A stretch of DNA of 64,000 bases from DASRHD01 sp035485575 (GCA_035485575.1 DATHNW010000001.1:21067-85066); one strand, 5' to 3'. Shown: positions 34,888 through 42,784, counted from the stretch's first letter. Made by a program: numbers and translations. The notes: generated by a model from the letters alone, not told the origin.

Positions 34888-35670
34888 GTGTCGCGTTTCG
34901 CCTTCATTTCGCTTTGGTTCGGCCGGGCCGCGCTGCTCGCGGCCTTTGCCTTGGCTGCGCCTCTGGCCCGCGCCGCCGAAGTGATCCCGCCGGCGCCCGC
35001 ACAGTATTTTAACGACTACGCAGGCGTCATTTCACAGGCAACGGTCAATGAACTGAATCAAAAGCTGGAGCAGTTCGAGCGCGACACCTCGAACCAAGTG
35101 CTGGTCGTCGTTTACCCGCATATGCAGTCGGATTCCTCGATCGAGGACTATACCGTGCGCGTGGCGCAAAGCTGGCATGCCGGGCAGAAAGGCCGCGACA
35201 ACGGCGCGGTGCTCTTTGTCTTCGTCGCGGACCACAAACTCTACATCCAGGTCGGCTACGGTCTCGAAGGCGCGCTGCCTGATGCCACCTGCCACGCCAT
35301 TATCGAAAACGAAATCAAGCCGCGCTTCCGCAGCGGTGATTATGACGGCGGCCTGCGCTCTGCCGTGACCGCCATCATGCAGGCCACCCGCGGCGAGTAC
35401 AAGGGCACGGGCACGACGGTGGACGACTCATCCGGACATAGCTCCTCGCCTTTGCTTTCCCTCTTCTTTTTTCCGTTCTTCATCCTGTTTTCCTTCTTGT
35501 CCAGCCGCCGTCGCGCACGACTTTACGGCAGTTCGGGCAGCCGTTCCTCCGGACCGCCCATCTGGTTTGGCGGCGGCGGGGGTGGCGGCTGGTCGGGCGG
35601 CGGAGGCGGTGGTGGATTTTCCGGCGGGGGCGGCGGCTTTGGCGGAGGAGGCTCCGGCGGAAGCTGGTAA
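34888..35670 (+). CDS. TPM-domain membrane protein with glycine-rich C-terminus (YgcG-like)
   Basis: The GTG at 34888, four bases after the lemA stop, gives 260 residues with a signal peptide (AALLAAFALAAPLARAAE). The TPM domain covers about residues 38-165 (FNDYAGVISQATVNELNQKL, NGAVLFVFVADHKLYIQVGY, GLEGALPDATCHAIIENEIK). A transmembrane helix follows (LLSLFFFPFFILFSFLS). The tail is a Gly/Ser-rich stretch (GGGGGGGWSGGG). TPM proteins resemble a phosphatase-like fold of unclear activity. A longer reading from 34819 would overlap lemA and lose the signal peptide. Confidence 0.88.
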   Translation: MSRFAFISLWFGRAALLAAFALAAPLARAAEVIPPAPAQYFNDYAGVISQATVNELNQKLEQFERDTSNQVLVVVYPHMQSDSSIEDYTVRVAQSWHAGQKGRDNGAVLFVFVADHKLYIQVGYGLEGALPDATCHAIIENEIKPRFRSGDYDGGLRSAVTAIMQATRGEYKGTGTTVDDSSGHSSSPLLSLFFFPFFILFSFLSSRRRARLYGSSGSRSSGPPIWFGGGGGGGWSGGGGGGGFSGGGGGFGGGGSGGSW

Positions 35671-35682
35671 CACAGGCAATCC

Positions 35683-36117
35683 ATGAAACCCGCCCATTTC
35701 CTCAAGCAGCTTGAACACGACCGCATCGTGGCCGCGATCGCCAGTGCCGAGAAGAAAACCTCCGGCGAAATCCGCGTGCTGGTCAGCCATCGCGAGGTGG
35801 CTGATCCCGTGGCCGCGGCGGAAAAAGCCTTTCTGCGCCTCAAGATGCAGAACACGCCCCACCGCAATGCCGTGTTGATTTTCGTCGCCCCGCGCAGCCG
35901 CCGCTTCGCCGTCATCGGCGACCAGGCTGTGCATGAAAAATGCGGCGAGGCCTTCTGGTCGGAGCTGACCGCAGCCATGACCGACCACTTCAAGTCGGGA
36001 CATTTCACCGACGGACTGCTCCACGGCATCGCGCGCGCCGGCGAACTGCTCGCCGCCTATTTCCCCCGCGATCCCAACAGCACAAACCATCTGCCTGATA
36101 CGGTCATTGAGGATTGA
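35683..36117 (+). CDS. TPM-domain protein, short cytoplasmic or peripheral form
   Basis: This 144-residue protein is a second TPM domain without signal peptide or membrane helix: HDRIVAAIASAEKKTSGEIR, NAVLIFVAPRSRRFAVIGDQ and CGEAFWSELTAAMTDHFK. It starts 12 bases after the first TPM gene. Pairs of a long secreted and a short TPM protein after lemA are common. The two likely act together at the membrane, but the activity is unknown. Confidence 0.88.
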   Translation: MKPAHFLKQLEHDRIVAAIASAEKKTSGEIRVLVSHREVADPVAAAEKAFLRLKMQNTPHRNAVLIFVAPRSRRFAVIGDQAVHEKCGEAFWSELTAAMTDHFKSGHFTDGLLHGIARAGELLAAYFPRDPNSTNHLPDTVIED

Positions 36118-36225
36118 CAGGCTGGTCTGTGCCCGGGCACGGAGATTCCGCTGGGTTGAATTTGGCGGTGGCTTGCCACTTTCCCCTTTCCAAGTGTGCT
36201 ATGTTATCGCTGAACTCTCCACTTC

Positions 36226-37173
36226 ATGTCCGCCCCCACCATTGAAAATGTCGTCATCGTCGGCACCGGCTGCGCCGGTCTCACCGCCGCCATCTACACC
36301 GCGCGCGCCAACCTCGGGCCACTCGTGCTCGAAGGCTCGCTGCCCGGCGGCCAGCTCACGACGACGAGCGAGGTGGAAAATTTCCCTGGCTTTCCCGAGG
36401 GCGTGGACGGCTTCCAGCTCATGGACAACCTGCGCAAGCAGGCGACGAAGTTCGGCACGCGCTTCGAGCAGGCGCAGGTGCAGTCGGTCGATTTCAGCTC
36501 GATGCCGCGCAAACTCGTCTGTGCCGACCGCACGATTCTCGCCCGGAGCGTGATCATCGCCACCGGCGCCTCGCCGCGCATGACCGGCGTGCCCGGCGAA
36601 AAGGAACTTTACGGCGGCAAGGGCGTCACGACCTGCGCGACGTGCGACGGCGCGTTTTATCGCAAGCAGGAGGTGGCGGTCATCGGCGGCGGCGACAGCG
36701 CGGCCGAGGAGGCGCTTTTCCTCACGCGTTTCGCCAGCAAGGTCTATCTCGTGCACCGCCGCGATGCGCTGCGCGCCTCGAAAATCATGGCCGATCGCGC
36801 GACGTCGCACCCAAAGATCCAGCCGGTGTGGGACAGCGTGCCGGTCGAGGTGCTCGGCGTGAAAGAAGGCGCCGTCAGCGGCCTCAAGGTGAAAAACGTC
36901 AAGACCGGCGCCGAGTCGGTCCTGCCCGCCAGGGGCATTTTCGTCGCCATCGGCCACGTGCCCAACACCGCGCCGTTCGCGTCCGCGCTCGACGTGGATG
37001 AAAGCGGCTATTTCCTGCCCGTCGACAGCTCGCAGGTGCAGACGAAGGTACCCGGCGTTTATGTCGCGGGCGACTGCGCCGATCACATTTACCGCCAGGC
37101 CATCACCGCCGCGGGCATGGGTTGCCAGGCCGCGATCGATGCCGAGCGCTGGCTGTCCGAGCACCACGGGTAA
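36226..37173 (+). CDS. trxB: Thioredoxin-disulfide reductase
   Basis: TrxB transfers electrons from NADPH through FAD to thioredoxin in the cytoplasm. The 315-residue protein has the FAD-binding start VVIVGTGCAGLTAAIYTARA, the redox CATC pair in TTCATCDGAFY, the NADPH site VAVIGGGDSAAEEALFL with VHRRDALRAS, and the C-terminal FAD block PGVYVAGDCAD. Length is typical (310-320). It lies upstream of the Fur-family/suf locus, separated by 113 bases that contain the operator pair. It could support redox balance for Fe-S assembly, but that link is inference. Confidence 0.96.
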   Translation: MSAPTIENVVIVGTGCAGLTAAIYTARANLGPLVLEGSLPGGQLTTTSEVENFPGFPEGVDGFQLMDNLRKQATKFGTRFEQAQVQSVDFSSMPRKLVCADRTILARSVIIATGASPRMTGVPGEKELYGGKGVTTCATCDGAFYRKQEVAVIGGGDSAAEEALFLTRFASKVYLVHRRDALRASKIMADRATSHPKIQPVWDSVPVEVLGVKEGAVSGLKVKNVKTGAESVLPARGIFVAIGHVPNTAPFASALDVDESGYFLPVDSSQVQTKVPGVYVAGDCADHIYRQAITAAGMGCQAAIDAERWLSEHHG

Positions 37174-37214
37174 GCCGCTGCAGAAAAACGGGAAGCAAAC
37201 CGGCATCGCCGATT

Positions 37215-37229
37215 TTAGAATTATTCCAA
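37215..37229. promoter_or_regulatory. Fur-family operator 1 upstream of the fur-like/suf operon
   Basis: TTAGAATTATTCCAA is a 7-1-7 pseudo-palindrome with one mismatch. It is very close to PerR/Fur-type boxes of the form TTAGAATnATTCTAA. It lies 57 bases before the regulator ATG at 37287 and 29 bases (centre to centre) from a second copy. Confidence 0.6.
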
Positions 37230-37243
37230 TTACGACTTGCGAC

Positions 37244-37258
37244 TTGGAACCATTCCAA
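37244..37258. promoter_or_regulatory. Fur-family operator 2 upstream of the fur-like/suf operon
   Basis: TTGGAACCATTCCAA has perfect six-base arms (TTGGAA and TTCCAA) around a three-base centre. Its TTCCAA half is shared exactly with operator 1. The pair suggests autoregulation of the regulator and its suf genes. Confidence 0.6.
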
Positions 37259-37286
37259 TTTGTTTATCCTGCTCCCAGCTCCCAAA

Positions 37287-37718
37287 ATGAAAACGTCTCC
37301 GCTCACCCATGACGCGCTCTGCGCGAAGCTCGCCGGCAGCGGCTTGCGGGCCACCCGGCAGCGCGAGGTGGTTTACAATGTCGTCCTCGGCAAACGCGAC
37401 CACCCTACCGCGGACGAGATTTTCGCCCGCGTAAAGCCCCGCCTGCCCGGCATTTCGCTGGCTACCGTTTACAACTGTCTCGAAACCCTCGTGCAATGCG
37501 GCCTCGTCCGGCAGGTCAACTTCGAGCGCGAGTCCACGCGCTACTGCCCGAATCTCCGCGAACACGCCCATTTTCACGACGACGCCACCGGCCAGGTGCA
37601 CGACATCGAGCTCCCGCCCGACACCGTCTCCCGCCTGCGCCGCCTGCTGCCGCGCGGCTTCGATGCCGCCAGCGTCGAACTTTCCTTCCGCGGCCGCACC
37701 AAGACCTCGGCCAATTGA
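37287..37718 (+). CDS. Fur-family metalloregulator lacking the structural-zinc CxxC motifs
   Basis: The ATG at 37287 gives 143 residues. The winged-helix DNA-binding domain (GLRATRQREVVYNVVLGKRD, SLATVYNCLETLVQCGLVRQV) and the dimerisation domain with candidate regulatory metal ligands (His in KRDHPTADEIF, HAHFHDD, HDIELP) are present. Both CxxC pairs that normally hold a structural zinc are missing: the first is replaced by HAHFHDDATGQVHDI. It heads the sufCBD operon with 45 bases to sufC and has two PerR/Fur-type boxes upstream. It probably regulates suf in response to iron or oxidative stress, taking the place of IscR/SufR; the metal it senses is unknown. Confidence 0.9.
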   Translation: MKTSPLTHDALCAKLAGSGLRATRQREVVYNVVLGKRDHPTADEIFARVKPRLPGISLATVYNCLETLVQCGLVRQVNFERESTRYCPNLREHAHFHDDATGQVHDIELPPDTVSRLRRLLPRGFDAASVELSFRGRTKTSAN

Positions 37719-37763
37719 ATTTTGTCCGCCCCTCCCCTCTTCTGACCCGCCACTTTCCCGCAC

Positions 37764-38525
37764 ATGTCTTCACTCGAAATCAAAAACCTCCACATCGCCA
37801 TCGGCGAAAAGGAAATCGTCAAGGGCCTCACGCTCACCATCCGCCAAGGTGAGGTGCATGCCATCATGGGCCCCAATGGCACCGGCAAGTCCACGCTGGC
37901 CAAGGCCATCGCCGGCCACCCGGATTACGCGATCACCAGCGGCGAGGTGCTCCTCGACGGCCGCTCGGTCCTCGAGCTGGAACCCGACGAGCGCGCCCGC
38001 GCCGGCCTTTTCCTCGCGTTCCAGTACCCGAGCGAAATCCCCGGCGTGAGCATCGCCAACTTCCTCCGCGCCGCGCTGCAGGCCCGCCTCGGCGAGGGCG
38101 AGGAGCTCGACGCCACGGCCTACTACAAGCGGCTCTATGAGAAAATGGACCTGCTCAAGATCGACCGCAAATTCACCGCGCGCTCGGTCAACGAGGGTTT
38201 TTCGGGCGGCGAAAAGAAACGCTGCGAAATTTTGCAAATGGCCATGCTCGCGCCAAAGTTCGCGCTGATGGACGAGACCGACTCCGGCCTGGACATCGAC
38301 GCGCTCCGCATCGTGGCCCAGGGCGTCGAGCACATGCGCGGCCCCGGCCTCGGCGTCCTCCTCATCACCCACTACCAGCGCCTGCTCGACTACATCGTGC
38401 CCGACCATGTGCACGTCATGTACGACGGCCGCATCGTCAAAAGCGGCGACAAGTCCCTCGCCCTCGAGCTCGAGGCCAAGGGCTACGACTGGGTCAAGCA
38501 GGAGCTCACGGCCCTTAAATCCTGA
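37764..38525 (+). CDS. sufC: Fe-S cluster assembly ATPase SufC
   Basis: SufC is the ABC-type ATPase of the SufBCD scaffold that assembles Fe-S clusters in the cytoplasm. The 253-residue protein has Walker A MGPNGTGKSTLAKAI, the SufC-specific FLAFQYPSEIPGVSIANFLR, the ABC signature NEGFSGGEKKRCEILQMAM and Walker B FALMDETDSGLDIDA. It directly follows the Fur-like regulator gene and precedes sufB by 10 bases. There is no Shine-Dalgarno sequence. Confidence 0.96.
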   Translation: MSSLEIKNLHIAIGEKEIVKGLTLTIRQGEVHAIMGPNGTGKSTLAKAIAGHPDYAITSGEVLLDGRSVLELEPDERARAGLFLAFQYPSEIPGVSIANFLRAALQARLGEGEELDATAYYKRLYEKMDLLKIDRKFTARSVNEGFSGGEKKRCEILQMAMLAPKFALMDETDSGLDIDALRIVAQGVEHMRGPGLGVLLITHYQRLLDYIVPDHVHVMYDGRIVKSGDKSLALELEAKGYDWVKQELTALKS

Positions 38526-38535
38526 TTTTCCCACC

Positions 38536-39981
38536 ATGTCCGACCTCACCGGAACCAATATTCTCGAGACCCCCGCCGCCGACAATCCCGTCATCGGCAT
38601 CGACCAGTCGTCGGGCAACTTCAGCTACGACGTCAAGTACGAGCTCGACGCCGGCACGGGCCTCAACGCACGCACCGTCGATTACATCTCGTCGGTGAAA
38701 AAGGAGGCGTCGTGGCTGCATGACTTCCGCCAGAGCGCGCTGAAGGTATTTGAGTCGAGGCCGCTCCCGACGCACTGGGCCACGCGCGACCTCGAAAACA
38801 TCGACTTCAACAAGATCCGTTACTACCTCGCGAGCGGCCAGAAGCCCAAGCGCACGTGGGACGAGGTGCCCGACGACATCAAGAAAACCTTCGAGCGCCT
38901 CGGCATTCCCGAGCAGGAGCGCAAGTTTCTCTCCGGCGTCGAGGCCCAGTTCGACAGCGAGGCCGCCTACTCCAACATCAAGGAGGCCGTCTCGAAGCAG
39001 GGCGTCATCTTCGTCAACTCCACCGAGGCCCTGCGCGAGCACCCGGAGATTTTCCGCAAGTGGTTCGGCAAGGTCATCCCGACCGGCGACAACAAGTTCT
39101 CCGCGCTCAACAGTGCCGTGTTCTCCGGCGGCTCGTTCATCTACGTACCGCCCGGCGTGAAGGTTTCGCACCCGCTGCAGGCCTACTTCCGCATCAACGC
39201 GGAAAACTTCGGCCAGTTCGAGCGCACGCTCATCATCGCCGACGAGGGCAGCGAGGTCACCTACATGGAAGGCTGCACCGCGCCGAAATTCTCCACCTCC
39301 ACGCTGCACAGCGCCGTGGTCGAGCTGGTCGCGCTCAAGGGCGCGAAAATCCAGTACATCACCGTCCAGAACTGGGCGAACAACGTCTTCAATCTCGTGA
39401 CCAAGCGCGGCCTCGCCCACGAGGAAGCCGAGATCAAGTGGATCGACTGCAACATCGGCTCGCGCCTGACAATGAAGTACCCCGGCGTCGTGCTCAAGGG
39501 CCGCAAGGCCCGCGGCGAAGTCCTCTCCATCGCCCTCGCCAACGACGGCCAGCACCAGGACACCGGCGCGAAGATGATCCATGCGGCCGACGAGACCACC
39601 TCGAACATCATCGCGAAATCCATCTCCGTCGGCCAGGGCCGCTCCACCTACCGCGGCCTCGTGCATATCCCGCGGCACCTCAAGGGCTGCAAGAACAACA
39701 CCGAGTGCGACGCCCTCCTCATCAACACCAACTCGCGCACCGACACCTATCCCGCCATCACCGTGCGCGGCGACGCCAACGCCGTGCAGCACGAGGCCAG
39801 CGTGTCGAAGGTCAGTGAGGAAATGATTTTCTACATGCTGCAACGCGGACTTACCGAGGGTCAGGCCATGAGCCTTGCCGTGAACGGCTTCGTCAACGAC
39901 CTCGTGCGCCAGTTTCCGATGGAATACTCCGTCGAGCTCAAGCGCCTCATCGACCTCGAAATGGAAGGTTCGGTCGGCTGA
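38536..39981 (+). CDS. sufB: Fe-S cluster assembly scaffold SufB
   Basis: SufB is the main scaffold subunit on which the Fe-S cluster is built, paired with SufC and SufD. The ATG at 38536 gives 481 residues (usual about 470-495); a longer frame starting inside sufC was rejected. Typical blocks are VFSGGSFIYVPPGVKVSHPL, the Cys in VTYMEGCTAPKFSTSTLHSA, TVQNWANNVFNLVTKRG, and the C-terminal NTECDALLINTNSRTDTYPA and NAVQHEASVSKVSEEMIFYM. It is separated from sufD by 83 bases that form a hairpin with a possible micro-ORF. Confidence 0.97.
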   Translation: MSDLTGTNILETPAADNPVIGIDQSSGNFSYDVKYELDAGTGLNARTVDYISSVKKEASWLHDFRQSALKVFESRPLPTHWATRDLENIDFNKIRYYLASGQKPKRTWDEVPDDIKKTFERLGIPEQERKFLSGVEAQFDSEAAYSNIKEAVSKQGVIFVNSTEALREHPEIFRKWFGKVIPTGDNKFSALNSAVFSGGSFIYVPPGVKVSHPLQAYFRINAENFGQFERTLIIADEGSEVTYMEGCTAPKFSTSTLHSAVVELVALKGAKIQYITVQNWANNVFNLVTKRGLAHEEAEIKWIDCNIGSRLTMKYPGVVLKGRKARGEVLSIALANDGQHQDTGAKMIHAADETTSNIIAKSISVGQGRSTYRGLVHIPRHLKGCKNNTECDALLINTNSRTDTYPAITVRGDANAVQHEASVSKVSEEMIFYMLQRGLTEGQAMSLAVNGFVNDLVRQFPMEYSVELKRLIDLEMEGSVG

Positions 39982-39990
39982 TCAAAAATC

Positions 39991-40045
39991 TTAAGCAGGA
40001 GACCATGAAACCCGGGGTTTTCCCGGCCTCGTGGCTCCTTCTTAA
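39991..40045 (+). other. Long imperfect hairpin between sufB and sufD
   Basis: Paired segments are TTAAG (39991-39995) with CTTAA (40041-40045), AGGAG (39997-40001) with CTCCT (40035-40039), CCA (40003-40005) with TGG (40032-40034), GA with TC, and CCGGG (40012-40016) with CCCGG (40022-40026) around the loop GTTTT. It hides an AGGAG ribosome binding site in its stem. It may tune the ratio of SufB and SufD translation or mark an mRNA processing site. Confidence 0.6.
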
Positions 40046-40052
40046 AAACTGA
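40005..40052 (+). CDS. Possible 15-codon micro-ORF in the sufB-sufD spacer
   Basis: An ATG at 40005 opens a 15-codon frame ending in TGA at 40050-40052 (MKPGVFPASWLLLKN). It has AGGAG at 39997-40001, three bases before the ATG, a stronger site than most genes here possess. The frame lies wholly inside the hairpin and ends 12 bases before the sufD start. It could be a leader peptide that opens the hairpin for sufD translation, or a chance frame. No protein family can be assigned. Confidence 0.3.
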   Translation: MKPGVFPASWLLLKN

Positions 40053-40064
40053 ATTTTATTTTCC

Positions 40065-41384
40065 GTGAGCACCCTCGCTTTGTCCGAAACCAAAACCGCC
40101 TCGCCCAACGGCAGCTTCACCGCCGGTGTCCTGGCCGCGCATCTCGCATCACTCTCCCACCTTCCCAAGTGGTGGCTCGACCTCAAGCGCGAGGCCTGGA
40201 ACCGATTCATCGCGCTGCCGCTGCCCCGGCGCACTGACGAATTCTGGCGCTTCAGCAACGTCGCCGGCGTGCAGCTCGAGGGCTACGCACTCGCACCGGA
40301 AAAAGCCGCGGCCTCCACCCGGCCGCCCTTCGCGGCCGCCGCCGAACTGGCCTTCGCCAACAACCGCCCCGTCTTCACCTCGCCCCTGCCGGCCGATCTG
40401 GCCGCCCGCGGCGTCATTTTTGCCCCGCTCGAAGATGCCCTGGTGAAACACCCCGATCTCGTGCGCCGCTACTTCCAGGCGCAGGCCGCCAATCTCGGCG
40501 CCGATAAATTCGCCGCACTCAACGCCGCGCTTACCTCGAGCGGCGCGTTTCTTTACGTACCGCGCGGGGTCGAGATCGCCGCGCCCTTTGTCGTCACGCA
40601 TGCCGCGGCCGGCGTGGGCTCGGCCGTGTTTCCGCACACCATCGCCATCGTGGAAGACCACGCCAAAGTCGCGCTCGTCGAGTTTTTCCTCTCGGCGGAC
40701 GAGACCGGGATTCTTTCCTCCGGGGTGAACGACCTTCATGCCGGCCCCGGCGCGCAGCTCACCTATGTCGCCGCGCAGAACTGGTCGCGCGACGCGCTTT
40801 CGTTCCAAAGCAACGCCACCACCGTGCAGCGCGATGCGCGCGTGCTCTCACTCAACGTCCACCTCGGCGGCCGGCTGGCACGGCACGAATCGCACAGCCG
40901 CCTGCAGGGGCCTGGCGCGCACAGCGAAATGCTCGCGCTCACCATCGCGCAGGACGCGCAGGTCTTCGACCAGCGCACGCTCCAGACCCACCAGGCGCCC
41001 AACACCAGCTCGAATCTCCTCTACAAAAACGCCCTGCTCGACCAGGCGCGCACGATTTTCTCCGGTCTCATTGTCGTCGATCCCGACGCGCAGAAGACCG
41101 ACGCCTACCAGAGCAACCGCAACCTCGTGCTTTCGCCCGAGGCTGAGGCCAGTTCGCTGCCCGGCCTGGAAATCCAGGCCAACGACGTCCGCTGCACCCA
41201 CGGCGCGACCACCGGCCACGTGGACGACGAGCAATTGTTCTACCTCGAGTCCCGCGGCATCCATCCGGCGACCGGCCGCAAGCTGCTCGTCTTCGGCTTC
41301 TTCGAGGAGGTCCTCGGCAAGCTCGAGAATGAAGAACTGCACGCCGCGCTGCGTGAATTGATCCAATCGAAATTTAAAAAATGA
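40065..41384 (+). CDS. sufD: Fe-S cluster assembly protein SufD
   Basis: SufD is the SufB-like partner in the SufBC2D complex, needed for iron entry. The 439-residue protein starts at a GTG at 40065. It shows FIALPLPRRTDEFWRFSNVA, AALTSSGAFLYVPRGVEIAA, VHLGGRLARHESHSRLQGPG and the C-terminal VRCTHGATTGHVDDEQLFYL, which carries the conserved Cys-His pair. It follows sufB after a hairpin-containing spacer and precedes sufT. No sufS or sufE gene is next to it in this window. Confidence 0.95.
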   Translation: MSTLALSETKTASPNGSFTAGVLAAHLASLSHLPKWWLDLKREAWNRFIALPLPRRTDEFWRFSNVAGVQLEGYALAPEKAAASTRPPFAAAAELAFANNRPVFTSPLPADLAARGVIFAPLEDALVKHPDLVRRYFQAQAANLGADKFAALNAALTSSGAFLYVPRGVEIAAPFVVTHAAAGVGSAVFPHTIAIVEDHAKVALVEFFLSADETGILSSGVNDLHAGPGAQLTYVAAQNWSRDALSFQSNATTVQRDARVLSLNVHLGGRLARHESHSRLQGPGAHSEMLALTIAQDAQVFDQRTLQTHQAPNTSSNLLYKNALLDQARTIFSGLIVVDPDAQKTDAYQSNRNLVLSPEAEASSLPGLEIQANDVRCTHGATTGHVDDEQLFYLESRGIHPATGRKLLVFGFFEEVLGKLENEELHAALRELIQSKFKK

Positions 41385-41388
41385 CATT

Positions 41389-41485
41389 AAGCGCAAAGAC
41401 GCGAAGTCGCAAAGCGCGACTGCCGAAGCAAACAAATGGTTTGGCTCTCCAAGCCTGAACCTTGCAGCTTCGCGTCTTTGCGCTT
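41389..41485. repeat. 18-base perfect inverted repeat in the sufD-sufT spacer
   Basis: AAGCGCAAAGACGCGAAG (41389-41406) and CTTCGCGTCTTTGCGCTT (41468-41485) are exact reverse complements, 61 bases apart. The arms belong to the 'cgcaaagacgcgaag' repeat family seen at 9192 and 30840, here as a head-to-head pair. The message would form a long stem ending 15 bases before the sufT start. Confidence 0.75.
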
Positions 41486-41500
41486 CAATTTTATAGTGCC

Positions 41501-42043
41501 ATGACCAAAGAACGCACCCTTTCCCGCGACGTCGCCGTCACACAGATCCCCAGCGGCGACAAGCAGGCGCTCACCGCCGGCACGCGCGTTTTCATCCACC
41601 AGACACTCGGCGGCAGCTACACCGTGCAGACCGATTTCGGTCTCTTCCGCATCGACGGCAAGGACGCCGACGCGCTGGGCGAACAAGCCGCGGACACGTC
41701 GGTGACGGCGACGCCGCTCGCCGATGGCGCACCCAACCCTGAGGCGGTCTGGGACCAGCTCCGCAAGGTTTTCGACCCCGAGATTCCGGTGAACATCGTG
41801 GACCTCGGCCTCGTTTACTCGATGGACATCGAGAAACTCGAGGCCGGCGGCCACAAGGTCAGCGTGGCCATGACCCTGACGGCGCCCGGCTGCGGCATGG
41901 GGCCGGCCATTGCCGAGGATGCCAAGGGCAAAATCCTGCTGCTGCCCGGCGTGGCCGACGCCGATGTGCGCATCACCTGGGAGCCGGCCTGGAACCAGTC
42001 GATGATTTCAGAGGAAGGCAAAATGAAGCTCGGCCTCATTTGA
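41501..42043 (+). CDS. sufT: Fe-S assembly protein SufT (DUF59/MIP18-like)
   Basis: SufT helps maturation of Fe-S proteins, probably at the transfer stage. The ATG at 41501 gives 180 residues. The N-terminal part (AVTQIPSGDKQALTAGTRVF) is the SufT-specific extension, followed by the MIP18/DUF59 domain (VWDQLRKVFDPEIPVNIVDL, TLTAPGCGMGPAIAEDAKGK, VRITWEPAWNQSMISEEGKM). The Cys in APGCGMGP is the conserved functional residue. It closes the suf gene set and is followed by clpP 69 bases later. Confidence 0.93.
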   Translation: MTKERTLSRDVAVTQIPSGDKQALTAGTRVFIHQTLGGSYTVQTDFGLFRIDGKDADALGEQAADTSVTATPLADGAPNPEAVWDQLRKVFDPEIPVNIVDLGLVYSMDIEKLEAGGHKVSVAMTLTAPGCGMGPAIAEDAKGKILLLPGVADADVRITWEPAWNQSMISEEGKMKLGLI

Positions 42044-42112
42044 CCGCACCAGCCGTGAAAATTCCACGCTTTCCAGTTTACAAAACACCCTCCTCAAGCA
42101 CGTTTCTTCTCC

Positions 42113-42763
42113 ATGAATTTCTCCAATCTGCAGCCCGCCTCCACCCCGCCCGCCCCGCGTTTTGACGACGATGATGACGAGCACGAGGCAGAGGACAAAG
42201 CCTTGGTCTCGCCCCCATCCATCGGCGCGCTGATCCAGAAAAGATTCCTCGAGCAGCGGAAAATCTTCCTGTGGGGCGCCGTGACCGACGAGTCGGCCAA
42301 GGACATGACCGAGAAGTTGCTTTACCTCGAGACCGTCGCGCCCGGCAAGGACATCACGTTTTATCTCAACACCCCCGGTGGCTCCATCACGGCGGGCATG
42401 GCCATCTTCGATACGCTGAAGCTCATCAGCTCGCCCATCACGATTGTCGTCACCGGCATGGCTGCATCCATGGGCTCCATCCTGCTCTGCGGCGCCGCCA
42501 AGGGCCGCCGCCTGCTCTATCCGCATGCCCGCGTGCTCATCCACCAGCCGCTCATCTCCGGCCGCTTCATCGGCCCCGCCACGGACATCAACATCCAGGC
42601 CCAGGAGATGGAAAAGCTCCGCGCCGAGCTGAATGAAATCCTCGCCACCGCCTCTGGCCAGCCCATCGACAAGGTGGCCCGCGACAGCGACCGCGATTTC
42701 TATCTCAACGCGAAGGAAGCGATCGCCTACGGCCTGGCCGACAAAATCGTGGAAAAGATCTGA
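42113..42763 (+). CDS. clpP: ATP-dependent Clp protease proteolytic subunit
   Basis: ClpP forms the serine-protease barrel that degrades proteins delivered by ClpX or ClpA. The 216-residue protein carries the nucleophile Ser119 in GMAASMGS, His144 in RVLIHQPLI, and the catalytic Asp within VARDSDRDFYL. It has YLNTPGGSITAGMAIFDTL near the axial region. The first ~35 residues form an acidic leader (FDDDDDEHEAEDKA) not usual for ClpP and possibly a propeptide. It may be one of several ClpP paralogues, as is common in this phylum; no clpX gene is adjacent. Confidence 0.95.
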   Translation: MNFSNLQPASTPPAPRFDDDDDEHEAEDKALVSPPSIGALIQKRFLEQRKIFLWGAVTDESAKDMTEKLLYLETVAPGKDITFYLNTPGGSITAGMAIFDTLKLISSPITIVVTGMAASMGSILLCGAAKGRRLLYPHARVLIHQPLISGRFIGPATDINIQAQEMEKLRAELNEILATASGQPIDKVARDSDRDFYLNAKEAIAYGLADKIVEKI

Positions 42764-42784
42764 GCCACGCAGCCCGGAGCACGG

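Noticed and set aside
35560..35670. Tandem GGC-rich tract as a CRISPR or satellite repeat
   Set aside because: It encodes the glycine-rich tail common in TPM-domain proteins and lacks regular repeat-spacer structure.
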